Shown one piece after another: positions 24,118 to 49,734 of a stretch of 64,000 nt of DNA; position 1 is the stretch's first letter; each line of letters starts with the position of its first letter. This stretch comes from Liolophura sinensis (Eukaryota > Mollusca > Polyplacophora > Chitonida > Chitonidae): positions 49,384,046-49,448,045 of the forward strand of contig NC_088302.1 in NCBI RefSeq assembly GCF_032854445.1. The letters run 5' to 3'. Below the pieces are notes generated by a model. It searched no databases. It had not been told where the DNA came from and saw only the letters and a program-made list of their open reading frames with translations. The translations under genes and the position numbers were made by a program.

Positions 24118-24995
24118 TATCGAGATACCGTTGAGTCCTTATGCCATTGTGATGGTAAAATGTTTGCTTGACAGAAAAGGAAGACGACATTCCAGGAGTA
24201 GATATCCCCATCACTTCATATCATTTTCACGGCTTTATTCTTCCAGACATTCTGACCTTAAAGGGATGCACATTTAAAGCTGATTGGCTGACAGTGGAGA
24301 TAGTATTTCCTGGGTCACGCATGAATACATCATGACATACCTATAATTCCTATAAGCCGGGACATGCCTGTCTCTCACACCAGCCAGTTAGAATCTGTTC
24401 TGTATCCCTCTAATACAAGATGGGAAAGGCTTTACATCTGCCATCAAGCATTTGCAAACCAATGCGTTCTGGCAAGACATCAAAAATACCACAATCTCAG
24501 CTACCCAAGTGATCACTCCTTGTGGAGTGCTACATGAGAAACAGACATAGTGGACATTTGGATTCTCTTGCCAATATACAAGTGTTGACCAACCAGTCAT
24601 ATAAAGATACTGGCTGCATGACTCCTTTGTTATTTATCCCATGCTTGCCAGATGAGGATAAAATTTTCAAATAAGAATTCGTCAGAATGATTTTGTATTG
24701 AAAGTGGCAGTCCCAGCCTTAATCAGTATGCAAAAACCTTGTAGATCCTTCTCAAATCTTCGATCGTCATTTTGAACTCAAAGTGAATGCTGACAGATGC
24801 CATATGACCAATATAAGTGATGTGTATCTCAGTGGTATCCATCATCACGTTCAGTCATTTAACCATTGTTTCTATTTATTATTGAAGTACATCCTTCTGT
24901 GCAAAGTATTACTTGGGACCTTACTGCACAGGAAATGTAAAGTGTGATATATTCACTGTGAAAATGTGAATTTTTGCCTTAATACCGTCCATGAA

Positions 24996-25026
<31 letters not shown>

Positions 25027-25221
25027 GTATAAGTCAGGTTAAAATCAGATTATAGACATACTTGAAGTTTGTTTCCACCCCTGTAATTTATCACACATAC
25101 TCATATTTTCTAAATGCATTTGCATTAACTCATTTTTACTTTATTCCATTTAATGTCCAGTTAAATATCTCTAGAACTTGATGCATTTTCTGTTCTTGAT
25201 TTCTGTATTTCATATTGGTAT
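24118..25221. other. DNAAF6 3' UTR and intergenic
   Basis: Follows the DNAAF6 stop codon. No clear AATAAA signal close by; an AT microsatellite at 24994. Confidence 0.5.
24994..25031. repeat. (AT)n microsatellite
   Basis: AT run of about 38 bp with two interruptions. Confidence 0.9.
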
Positions 25222-25370
25222 GCGTGGGAAGGTCTGTCAGCAACCTACAGATTGTTGTGCGTTTCCTCTGGGCTCTGCCAGGTTTTCTGCCACCATAATG
25301 CTGACGATTGTCGTACAGGTGAAATATTCTTGAGTACGCCGCAAAAGAGCAATCAAAGAAACAAATACAT
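25222..25370 (+). mobile_element. SINE family 1, 5'-truncated
   Basis: GCGTGGGAAGGTCTGTCAGC through CACCATAATGCTGACG to the tail. It ends only a dozen bases before a large inverted repeat. Confidence 0.8.
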
Positions 25371-25382
25371 GTCAATCTAGGT

Positions 25383-26157
25383 CTGTAGGGCCGTTATTAC
25401 ATATACTATCACAGCTCTGTCTTGCTCCATAAGCTTACCTTGAACACCTCTGTACTTCCCATGCTGGCTTTAGTATACTACTCCAGACAACCAAATAATT
25501 TGCCTGTCCATAGTCACAGTCGTCTCGGCTATCAGTTCCAGGTAGGTGTTCCCATGTGTCATCACTAGTAAATTAACACAAGCACGAAACTATATAGTGG
25601 AAACAGAATAAATGGCTACTGCAACGGCCAAGTTTGAATGCATACTCCTCACAGTGAGAGTAATTGTAAACAGTTACCACTGCCACTGTTAGACAAGTTA
25701 AACCTTTTGACACACATTCTGGCTAACTGTTTAGGATCAGTCTCGCCGGTAATGACCTAGCCGAAACCATAATCAACACTGATCACTAAAAACTTTTCTA
25801 AAATAAATTAAACAAAACTGAAGAAATGATTAAACAAGTACATAATAAGTGAGAAGTGTCAGTAGTTATCTCCCTTGTATGGGCTGGGCGGAGTATACAT
25901 TCAACCATGGTGATTGGAGTTGGAATTTATCCAGTTTCCACAATAGTTTCATGCGTGTGTGGGTTTACTAGTGATGACACATGGGAACACCTACCTAGAA
26001 CTGATAGCTGTGATGACTGTGACTATGGACAGACAGATTATTTGGTGCCCAGCAGTAGTGTACTGAAGCCAGCAAGGGAAGTACACAGGTGTTCAAGGTA
26101 AGCTTAAGGAACAAGACAGGGCTGTGATAGTATGTATAGGTAATCACAGCCCTACAG
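25383..26157. repeat. Large inverted repeat (about 260-bp arms, about 240-bp loop)
   Basis: Left arm about 25383-25640, right arm about 25900-26157. Shared blocks include ATCACAG...CTGTCTTG, AAGCTTACCTTGAACACCT, CCATAGTCACAGTC, GTAGGTGTTCCCATGTGTCA and TCACTAGTAAA (left arm direction). Arm identity is about 80-85% by eye. Possibly a foldback transposon. Confidence 0.8.
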
Positions 26158-26177
26158 GGCTAATGTAAATCAGATCA

Positions 26178-26443
26178 GGGGGCTTCTGTGGCTCAGTCGG
26201 TTAGCGGGCTAGCGCAGCGTAATGACCCAGGAGCCTCTCACCAATGAGGTCGCTCTGTTCAAGACCAGCTCTTGCTGGCTTCCTCTCCGGCCGTACGTGG
26301 GAAGGCCTGCTATCAACCAGCGGATGGTCGTGGATTTCCCCCGGGCTCTGCCCGGTTTCCACCCACAATAATGCTGGCCGCCGACGTATAAGTTAAATAT
26401 TCTTGAGTACGGCATAAAACACCAATCAAATAAATAAATAAAT
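26178..26443 (+). mobile_element. SINE family 1, full length
   Basis: The best complete copy: tRNA-like head with A box (TGGCTCAGTCGG) and a B-box-like TGTTCAAGACC, the 5' block TGGCTTCCTCTCCGGCCGTA, the core (CCCCCGGGCTCTGCCCGG), CTTGAGTACGGCATAAAACA and an AAATAAATAAAT tail. It begins about 20 bp after the inverted repeat ends. Confidence 0.92.
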
Positions 26444-28036
26444 CATATCAGTATGAAGAATGGACAGAACAAGGGACTTAACTCTAAACTGTCCCCAGCA
26501 GATTACATGTATGTGAATTGCCTTCCAAGGAGCTATGTGGACACCGCACACATTGCATGTAATCCAGTGAAAATCTTTTTCATGTGTTTGCTTAGCCAGA
26601 GTCGTGAACAAACGTTTTCCCGTTGTTAATGCAGGACCCGAACTCAGGAAGCTGTCTTACAATAAAGTCAGGCCTGATCATGCCTCACGGTACTTTGTTT
26701 ATTGGTATACACTACACTTGCATGGGACATTTCATTTCAAAGACGTTATTCACCGGAGATTTTGGGGCAAAATATAGAAAAGTGCCAAAATACAAGAGAA
26801 TTTTGGTCATTTTTTAAGACAGCCCAAATATTAGTCTGTACATGTGTTACAATTCAAAATCTCAAAAGAGATCTCAAAAGTTCGTAAAATTTATGTTTCA
26901 TGAAGGGCAATACTTTAAGGTGCCTGTATTATTGGTAAATAAAGAAAATTTCATTTGACTATTAACAATGTATTTTTTGCCAAAACTCACCGGTATACGT
27001 GTAGCCTCCTAACCTCCAGGAACTGTCTCAGCAAAATGGAAAAGTAACGTTTAATTTCAAGTATAAGCTCAAGAATAGTTCCATAGCTTAAGACTAAGTC
27101 TGTTTTCGACCTAAATCATACGAAACAACATATTTATTTATTTATGTATGTAAGTTGTATTACACTATACTCACGAATCTTTCAGTTATATGATGGCAGT
27201 TGGGGCTACTGTAACAGAATAGTATATAATATATATCTGTTATATTAGTCCCAGATGGCGGTCGGTGTTATGGATAGAGGAAACGGGCATGTGCCCTGGA
27301 TAACCCACGGATTGTCAGCCATCACGAAAGTATATATAGGCCTATACCCAACCTTCCTCTACCTGCACTGTGTCCAAGGCCTATACTGTATAGGACCTAC
27401 CACTTATCATTTTTAAACGTCGACCTATCTGGCCTATGTCAGATGAGTTGGGCTATTATTCAATACTTTGTCCTCAAGTAAATATGTCCCTAAGCATGTA
27501 TCACAACTCAAAGAGTTCAGAGTTAATGGCGGACATAATTTGATTATTTGGATTTTTGTAGCATACTAATCGAACATGTAGCATCAACCATTTCCGTCAA
27601 TGCCCTGGTCTTGAATATAACACGCCTGTAAAGTTCTATATGTTTCGGTGAAACAGCTAGGTACATCTGTGTTTTTAGAATCCAAAAAGTAGAAAATTGC
27701 AAGGCAATCTGTGAAAAAGCAATTGCCTGTTTGCCATGATGACCAAGGCTATGTAGGCCATATTGACATACATAAGCCTATATGTCAACTTTACTTCTTA
27801 GACGCCTGGGATGGAGATCGGTCTTTCCGTACAGTATTATGTACAGCACAATGAACTAAACATTGTAAGCTTAAATTAATATGTTGTTTATGGTTAGCAT
27901 TCAATGTCTGATTCATTAGGCTATTTCTGTACCTGTCATTCATTTTATACGGTACTAATATCGATCGATCGTCCTCCCCATATATAGTGCATATATTATT
28001 GGTTACCGGCATATGCTAAACGTAAAAATACATTTC
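26444..28036. other. Intergenic between two SINEs
   Basis: No gene seen; a degenerate SINE at 27128-27325. Confidence 0.5.
27128..27325 (-). mobile_element. SINE family 1, degenerate and interrupted
   Basis: Tail and core recognisable in reverse (TACACTATACTCACGAATCT, GGAAACGGGCATGTGCCCTG) but split by about 60 bp of AT-rich DNA at 27205-27260. Confidence 0.5.
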
Positions 28037-28309
28037 GGGGGCCTCTGTGGCTAAGGGCTTAGTAAGTCAGCCAGGCACAATGGCCCTGGGGCCTCGTACC
28101 AATGTGGTCGCTGTGAGTTCAAGTTCAGCTCATGCTAGCTTCCTCTCCGATCGTACTTGGGAAGGCCTGACATCAACCTGCGATTGGCCGTTTCCCATTG
28201 CTCTCACCACTTTCCACTCACCATATAGCTGGCCGCAGTCGTATAACTGAAATATTCTTGAGTAGGGCGTAACACCAAATAAATAAATAAATAAATAAAT
28301 AAATAAATA
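28037..28309 (+). mobile_element. SINE family 1, full length
   Basis: Head GGGGCCTCTGTGGCTAAGGG, B box GTGAGTTCAAGTTC, core diverged, tail of seven AATA units. It sits about 100 bp upstream of the first ABCE1 promoter candidate. Confidence 0.9.
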
Positions 28310-28399
28310 TCCATATCCCCCCAAGGACCGAGTAACCTTAGACGTAGGCCAACATGTGTACTTGTCAGTTTCGGAAAAAGTTCCAAGTTAGTTGAGTGA

Positions 28400-28620
28400 G
28401 TTTACCTAGCTGCGCAGAAACGCACTGCGCAGGCATGTTTTGCTGGACATCGCCATCTTGGGTTTCACCACGGATTGCGCCACGGCGGCGACAGACGGGG
28501 AACAAAATTGTTACAAATAGACAGTCATTACTTCAACAGTTTTAGCCAGGGGAAGTCCGCTTGTTGTATGATCATCTCCTACATCTGAAGTGATACTTTA
28601 GGTAACGTCTTTTTCGATTT
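28400..28620 (+). promoter_or_regulatory. Candidate ABCE1 promoter and first noncoding exon (upstream candidate)
   Basis: A CpG-containing patch in AT-rich surroundings holds TGCGCAG half sites (28411, 28426) and a canonical YY1-type CGCCATCTTGG at 28451-28461. A possible splice donor AG|GTAACG follows at 28612. The ABCE1 start codon sits just after an acceptor, so a 5' noncoding exon must lie upstream; this is one of two candidates. Confidence 0.4.
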
Positions 28621-29164
28621 GGAACAAATTGTTTGTGTAACAAAATGTAGGCCTAGTTATTTGCGCAAGCTGTTGTTGTTGTACATGTGGGCATTGCCAA
28701 GCATATGGCAGCTTCCTGATGAGAAGCGACGTATGTCATACCCAAGAACTGTTAAAAAGTAGAGAAGACAATAAAACCAAAGAGAAAATTTAAATTCACT
28801 GCATGTTTTTTTTTTAATTTAATTTATTTTATTTTATTTTATTGAACTGAAGAAATGAGCACTCATAAGTTAACTCTCCGTATGGTAGTTTAGAAGTAGC
28901 CTGGGAGGACTGCGCCAGGTTGTTTTATGTTTGTACTGACACTCGCTTAGTCATGGCTCGGCCCCCTTCACCCCGGTGGGAAGAACTGTAAAATTCCAGA
29001 AAACAGTTGAGTAGGCTACTAACCTACCACGTCGGTTCAGTCACTCCTTTACAATGCTAAGGGTCCTAGGGCACCTGACCGTTAAAATCCTGAGATGTCG
29101 ATCATCCCTTAGGTAAATATCCATTCATATTTATGAATATCCAGCTTCTTCGCTAATCACTTGC

Positions 29165-29440
29165 CATTTACGAAATGGTCGCCATCTACACGGCGCGCAT
29201 GCGCAGCAGGCAGCTTTATACAAAATGGCTGACCCATGCTGCCCTCATTCGTGGAGAACCTGGCGCAGTTTCGTTTTCTGGCACGATTTGTACATGTAAT
29301 GTCAAGGGGACTAACACAAGCCATCGCTTGATTGTATAACAAAAAAAAGGACATCATAACTGGCATTAGAAGGGAGGGATAGTTTCGTATCTAGCTGTCT
29401 GTCGGCTACATGGCGCCCATTTTATAAAAGACAAGTGAGG
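29165..29440 (+). promoter_or_regulatory. Candidate ABCE1 promoter with NRF1-type palindrome
   Basis: The palindrome GCGCATGCGC at 29195-29204 is an NRF1-type site. It is followed by CTTTATAC at 29213 and AAAATGGCTG at 29222, and preceded by a GTCGCCATC box. A possible donor CAA|GTGAGG lies near 29434. NRF1 sites are typical of housekeeping promoters, which fits ABCE1. Transcription start not determinable from sequence. Confidence 0.45.
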
Positions 29441-30144
29441 GAAGATGCTGGACTTTAATGAATATGGATGGATACTTGCCGTTGAGACGATCAGCATTTA
29501 CTGTCGAGAGGATCAACATCTCTGGACTTCAAGTCAGGTGCTGTAGGACTCTAAGCATAGTGAAGAAGTGACTGGATGGGTGTGGACCCCCGTGTCATTC
29601 TGATAGTCATGTGGACAAGTCACATGATCGATGTGAACGCAGAAAAAAAATATGGTTTATGCGAGATAATACCTGTGGCAATCATTACAGTAACACTAGG
29701 CAAGTCTGTCTGCCCATTTGGCTGGTTCCCTCTGCCTGACGCTAGATGACGTTGATCGTTTCAGTCTCACAAGTGATCAAAATGATGACAGACGGATTAC
29801 GGTCACAGTGGGTGTAGTGTCTGAAAATGTATTTTGTTAATTTGTGTGGTTGTCATGGATGGTTTTTGGTTCGGCGAGACTCGAAACATGTCAGCTGATT
29901 TTGGGGACTACTCGGTTGATGTCAATTTACTCCAGGGAATTAAAGAGAGGACTTGAAATAGTTGACTGCTATTGAGTCTCATTCAGGAAAATCATACTTA
30001 TCAGTCATGGCATGTTAGGTTTACTAATGCTTAATGCACAGTTTGGTGTTTCAGCTTGTGAAAATATAAATCTCAGGACGGCTTTACAGGTTGAGTGATT
30101 GACACTGATATAGACACAGGCTTCCCCACTGGAATGCTTTGCCA

Positions 30145-30300
30145 GTTTATTTACTTGATTGGTGTTTTATGCTGTACTGAAAAATATTTCACTCACACAA
30201 AGACGGTCTGCATGATGGTGGGAGGAAAGGAAACCCATGACCAGACCGTCTAATAGGACCTGGACTTGAAATCTTAGTGTCCACACTGTTGAGGGTTCCT
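30145..30300 (-). mobile_element. SINE family 1, internally deleted
   Basis: Antisense, in the presumed 5' UTR intron of ABCE1. The tail and CATGATGGTGGGAGGAAA are clear; part of the core is lost. Confidence 0.75.
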
Positions 30301-30755
30301 GAGTTCGAATATAGCCTTTACTGGCTTAGCTAAGGTTAAATAAGATCAAAGTTACACTCACAATTACCTGAAGACAGAAAAGTGAGAAAGTATTGTCTGC
30401 TGGTCCTGTTATTGAAGTCCTGTTAGTAGCAGATTTACTGTGTGTTATTGGCCTTAAATATGACTGAAGAATTCATAGTTTTGCAGTGATGTCACTGCTG
30501 CTTTGAGTCAATCATCAACACACTTTGGTCATGTAGCTTAAGTATAGAAAGTTAAAACAAAGTGAATTTAACCCAGGGGGGATAACTGATTTTAGTTAAG
30601 AATTGTTTTCTGCAGTTGTAATCAGAATGTACCTAACTTTCTAATATAAAGGTTTTATTGTCTCGTAGTACTTTAAACTTTAGAAATCTGCAAAAATCAG
30701 CATTTTCCCATAAATAATAAATTGTAGTTTTGTTTTCCATCCTTTAGATATCACC

Positions 30756-44590
<13,835 letters not shown>

Positions 44591-44635
44591 GAGAGGAGGC
44601 GAGGAGAAGCTTGTACTAACCATAACTGGAGGGGG

Positions 44636-44850
44636 AAAAAACGACCAAATAATCACCATGGCTGACCAAAACTGGAGAGAAATACAGCCAAATAATCACC
44701 ATGGCTGACCAAAACTGGAGACAAATACAGCCAAATAATCACCATGGCTGACCCAAAACTGGAGACAAATATGGCCAAATAATCACCATGGCTGACCAAA
44801 ACTGGAGACAAATATGGCCAAATAATCACCATGGTTGACCAAATTATCGG
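44636..44850 (+). repeat. 43-bp tandem repeat in the ABCE1 3' UTR
   Basis: CACCATGGCTGACC recurs at 44654, 44697, 44740, 44784 and 44827 (variant). It starts about 45 bp after the ABCE1 stop codon. Confidence 0.9.
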
Positions 44851-45238
44851 TGTTGCCGATGAAAGCTGGAGGGGACACCATCTAAATAATCAGTCTGAAA
44901 GTAGAGTTAGATGGAGGGGGTTGTACAATATATAATACAGTTATCCAAATGCAGTCAGATTTCAGATCCAGTGATATACAAATATGCAATGGGTTTCCTA
45001 ATACTGGTGCGGATGGTTCTTGAAGTATTTGTGTCCCAGCTCTCCACTGTGTTTCTCTCTTGTATATCCATCAGTGAATTTGAATTACGTTAGTTTTCTC
45101 CAAGTGTGTTAAATTTAACAAGCTATATAACATGTAATTTGTTTGTAGGAACGTAACTTGGATGGGTTGTCTCCCCTGAAAGAACCACGCGTACACCCAC
45201 ATTGTGGTACAAATTCATCTGTAAAATACTGCAATGGT

Positions 45239-45244
45239 ATTAAA
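45239..45244 (+). terminator. Possible ABCE1 polyadenylation signal
   Basis: ATTAAA, about 650 bp after the ABCE1 stop codon and beyond the 43-bp repeats. It is the second most common polyadenylation hexamer in animals, but such hexamers occur by chance in AT-rich DNA. Confidence 0.25.
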
Positions 45245-45794
45245 AAATTGTTATATCATAAGATATGTTATGGTGTTGAAGTTTGGCTATAATGTACTGG
45301 TATTGTGGCAAAACGTGTACTCATTTTTACAATATATGTAATTAAGTTATTGGACTGTTTCTCTTTATTATGTGTAAAATTGATGAAGTTTTAATATTTA
45401 TGACAAGCTGCTTATCACAATCATAAGATATGTCAATTAGCATATCAGAATATTTCAGTTTGTACAAGTTTGCAACTTTATAATACATCTGTCTTGTTTA
45501 TTATATCTGATCTATTCAAATAATGAAAAGTGTAAACTTTTTCTGTGAATTTAGATATTTGTACCGATTGCGTCACCAAGTTGATCTTATGTGGTTTGTG
45601 ACAAAAAAGAAAGTATAGCTAAGTGAAGTGTTGAGTTTACCAAGCATTCAAGACACTACCTCTAGATATAAATGTACTCAAACTGAACGGATTCATGCTC
45701 AAATCCAGCTCTCAGTGGCAGGAATATAGCTTCATTTTATTGAACTTGGTTAGCATATAGGTCCTACTTTTAATAATAGAGCTATCAATATTTT

Positions 45795-45935
45795 TCAAAC
45801 AAGTGTATTACGACTTCAAACAAATATATTACGACTTAAACAAATATAGAACGACTTAAACAAATATAGAACGACTTCAAACAAATATAGAACGACTTCA
45901 AACAAATGTATATCAGCTTCAGACAAACATATATA
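45795..45935 (+). repeat. Short tandem repeat, about 20-23 bp
   Basis: ACGACTTCAAACAAATATA units, six or seven, diverging at the right end. Confidence 0.8.
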
Positions 45936-48117
45936 GAAATCTACGTACATATATAAATGTGTAAGGTGGATTACACAAGGTCAGTTTGAATAGAACGTTT
46001 TATTTGTTCCATCATTCCGAACAGTTGAATTGAAACTTTGTACATGGCTTCACCATTGCGAGTTACAGATTGAATTTTGTATTATGTTTATTTCAACGAA
46101 ATTATGGCCGTTTTTCCATGCTACAGTTGTCTGATTGTCTTGTCATCTTCAACATGACATTTTGATGGCTCAAACATGTAGGTGTTGCTAAAACAAAGCT
46201 TTCAGAATGTTTGTAAAGTTCTTGGCGTATTTGTTTCTCGTCTATAGAAGTCATTTGAATATTACCGTAATATACATGTAGATATAAGCGTAATAAAATC
46301 TCCCCGCATCTACCAATAATGAACGAAACAATTCTGTAAAAAAAAAAAAAAGTGTCTGGCGGGTGGCCAGTAGGGCTTGTTATATATCTGTACATTCACC
46401 CTGTGTTATGAAATACTGGAGGAAGCCTCTTTCATGTCAACATCAAAGTGAATATCAAAGTCATTGTTTATATATGAAATTTTTGTTGTGTTTGTGTTTC
46501 CGCAGCTCTTTGAATCCTTAATCTATGTTTAACTCCGGTTTTGAGACCGGAACTTGACGAGATTGCGATAGTCGCGGTTACACTATGTAAAAAATGGCGG
46601 GTCGCGGGGCTGGCTCGGTCGTTTAAAATAGCGACAAAAGTGACCAAGGTAAACTGCAAGTTTTGGTGGCCTAAAGTAGAATTGCTCGGTTAAAGTCCAC
46701 CATTTTGTCCATTAAACGACAATTGCCGGCGCAGATGTACTCCGATTCCCGACGTCAGGGGTGCACGTTCGCATGCCCAGTAGGCAGATCAAACCATAGA
46801 AGTACTGATAGATGTGTAAAGGCAAGCAGCCATGAGATGAACTGAACTGGCTTTAAAACCGGTCTTTTTCAGGTGGACAAATATATTTGCTATTGTGATC
46901 GCGGCTGATGATAATGTCTTCGTTTCTGATACGGGAGAATCGTGAAACCGATCGATTTAATTGCATGAAACCCCGGAAATCCAATTTCAATCCCAGTGGG
47001 ATCCGTGAATTTTGGATTTGAAGGTGAAAATGAAGTGCAGATCCTGACATGGGGAACATTGTCTATCCAATTTGATAGGCCTTAACATGCCCTCTTAGTG
47101 GGCTTTTGGACATAATCAATCCGCACAACTGACAGCTGTCGTAAATGAAAACGAGTTAGGCGTTTAACATCAATAATTATAACTGGTAGGTCTACATAGG
47201 CATATGAAAGAAAGCGGCAAACGTGGATTAGATTCACGAAGGAATCCTAGTATATTTGAATGCAATTTTTAACTTTTCAACATTCCGCCGAGATTTATAA
47301 TAATTTGTCATTGAATCAGTTGAGAAAAATTTAAATTTTTAAAACATACTTTATATACCTATATGTAATCAAAGAAAATGACCTCAATTTTCTACATCTT
47401 TGTATTCCGACAGCAGTATACATTAACATACACATATAAAGGATTAATTTTGAAACTATATCGTTTGCATAATTTTCTGACATTGGTGTCGTAAGCAAAT
47501 TCGACTTTTTATTCAACGCGTGTGTGTATAGAATGTCTGCACGATGTTGCTCTTACAAGGATTCCGTGTTAAAGAGTATCAGTTCACTTATTATATTCAT
47601 GAATTATGCATGTATCGGTGATGCAGCACGTGTTCAGTGATGCTGTGATTTAGTGTGAAATTATCGGTCAGTTTGGTTGTATTTCCTCATGTGAGCAGTG
47701 TCAAACGTGTACCGTATATAATGTACAGTACGGCATACATGTAACGTGCAGCATACTTAATGTTTGATTGGTGTACATGTATGTGTATTTTACAGAATAC
47801 GGATGGGTATTTTGAGAGAGGTTTTGTTCTTAATCACTGATTATTCATAAAAACCAATTACACACAATCTCTTAGACATGAATGTGCATATTCATTATGA
47901 GTATTCCCCCCCCCCCCCCCATAATATTATGTTTATGCATTTTGTTTCTTCTAATTATAGCCAAATTGTGCCCATGAATGAATCTTTGTTAGGGTTCATT
48001 GCGCGGAGTGAGACGTACGGCGTGCTTTGACCAGTGCGGATGAGACACTGATACATTAATAGTATACATTGGTATGCATCGTAAACCGAGAGTAAGCCTC
48101 ACATCACCCTCACACTT
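45936..48117. other. Intergenic with a small CpG patch
   Basis: 46540-46760 is relatively CpG-rich (AAAATGGCGGGTCGCGG at 46591, GACGTCAG at 46751) and could be a promoter, but no gene start is recognised beside it. Confidence 0.35.
47906..47920. repeat. Poly-C run (15)
   Basis: Uninterrupted C run. Confidence 0.9.
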
Positions 48118-48480
48118 TTGACGGTAAGGGGATGTGCACGTTACCAAAAATGGCTTTCCAAGCTGAGTTGTCTGTATACCCCTTCGCCCGCTACACCACC
48201 GCAAGCCCGCTCTGATTCACATGTTCCGCAGACTGTGTGTACATGTGGCGTGGCAGCTGGGGTAGACAAGGTTCTACATGCTGCCGTCGACGCTCTGGAT
48301 GCGTGCACGTGCACTTCAGTACAACAAATATCTCAGACCATTTCCCATCGCTATACGTACGGCGTGCTGTACGTCTTGGGCGAATATAAGCAGGTGTACA
48401 TAGGTTTACCGACACGTCTTCAGTATATTTGGCCTGTTGGTCAGGATTTGGTCAGAATTTGGACTTCCGAGTTACTGTAA
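48118..48480 (+). other. Unidentified 120-codon open frame
   Basis: An ATG frame in a patch richer in CpG than its surroundings, overlapped by two shorter minus-strand frames. No family is recognised. It contains clustered cysteines (CTCG, CTCTS) and ends just upstream of another coding-like stretch at 48521-48943. It may be part of a decayed or lineage-specific gene, or chance. Confidence 0.2.
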
Positions 48481-48520
48481 ACGGTTAAGGTAATTTTTGC
48501 CTTGCTTGAAACGACATTGA

Positions 48521-48943
48521 ATGAGTGAACTTGACCTGCATGTCAAAGACGATATGTACCATGTCCCGGTGATGCCTATACTGGCAGTAATGGAAATCTC
48601 GGATGCCTTCCATAACCCAGCGGAGTGAAAAACGGTACATAGCTTGTTCATATACACCCTGTCGAGTCTTTCCCTTTTCATCATGTGGTATGATGTATGC
48701 AGTGACTCAAAGTTTGGCTTGCCTGTTTCCATGACTTTCATGGCCGTTCCAAGAGGTGGGGAATCCTTGCGTGCAAACAACATGCAAAAAAAGGTCTATG
48801 TGTTCTTCGGAGAGATTCCACATTATATAGGAATACATATGACTGATGACCCGCCAAACGAGATCACGGAGACATTCTCCAGGTATGCGGCTGCTATCGT
48901 GGATTACCTACCAAAGGAAGTACCTAGGCGACTGCTGGAATGA
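48521..48943 (+). pseudogene. Coding-like frame with one in-frame TGA
   Basis: A frame starting with ATG at 48521 runs 35 codons to TGA at 48626-48628, then stays open in the same frame to TGA at 48941-48943. The second part reads like globular protein (KKVYVFFGEIPHYIGIH ... AAIVDYLPKEVP). The family is not recognised. It may be a pseudogene with a nonsense change, a spliced gene or, less likely, a recoded stop. A minus-strand frame overlaps (48783-48472). Confidence 0.25.
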
Positions 48944-49369
48944 AAAACCCCACTGCTCAGTTAATTCCCGGTACATGCAATGAAACGTTGCTAATTAATT
49001 TAACGACCATGGTCCATGGGAATTTCGAACTTTCAACACAGCACCCTGCTAACAACTGATCAAAATTCCCCATTGAAAGGTGTTCATATATCGGAGAATG
49101 TAAACCCGTAAATATAGGCCTACATATCCTGAGTTTGTTGACAAGGATTTTTGCCGTGAAATTTCTTAATGTTTTATTCTTTTCAACTTTAACCGTGCAT
49201 GTAAATGAGTAGGAAATATAGTTCCGTTTAGATATATTTTATACATTCGTTACTATTTTACGGTGGATATGTATATGTAATTATTGTTTAGCTATAAAAT
49301 TAATGTTGTATTTTACTCCTAAATATGATATCCGTAAGTCCTATGTTATTTATTGATGTTATTTATTTT

Positions 49370-49612
49370 TTTCTTGATTGGTGTTTTTACGCCACACTTG
49401 TCGGAGCTGTGTAACGGAAGGGAAACTATATAGCTATTTATTTAATTGGAGTTTAACGTCATGCTCATGCATATTTCACTTCGGGGGAACCCACGACCAT
49501 CCACAGGTTGCTGACGGACCTTCCCACGTAATGTCGGATGGGAAACCAGCATGAGCTTGAACTCACAGCGATCATGTTGATGAGATGCTTCGGGGTCATT
49601 GTGCCGCTACCT
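49370..49612 (-). mobile_element. SINE family 1, with duplicated tail
   Basis: Two SINE tails in reverse: 49374-49400 (GATTGGTGTTTTTACGCC) and 49436-49480, the second continuing through ACCCACGACCATCCACAGGT and the head. Suggests one insertion next to or into another. Confidence 0.75.
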
Positions 49613-49734
49613 ATACTAGGCCACGGAGATACCTTGGAAACTATACAGAGTAGTGCTGTTACGGGTTCATATCAGCCAACCTCGTCTGCACACGGACGAC
49701 CAGTCCTGACCTTTACGCTTGCGCGATGGCTTGT

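Noticed and set aside
46102-47059. Minus-strand frames near a CpG patch
   Set aside because: Short, no recognised motif and no consistent splice chain; only the CpG patch is reported.
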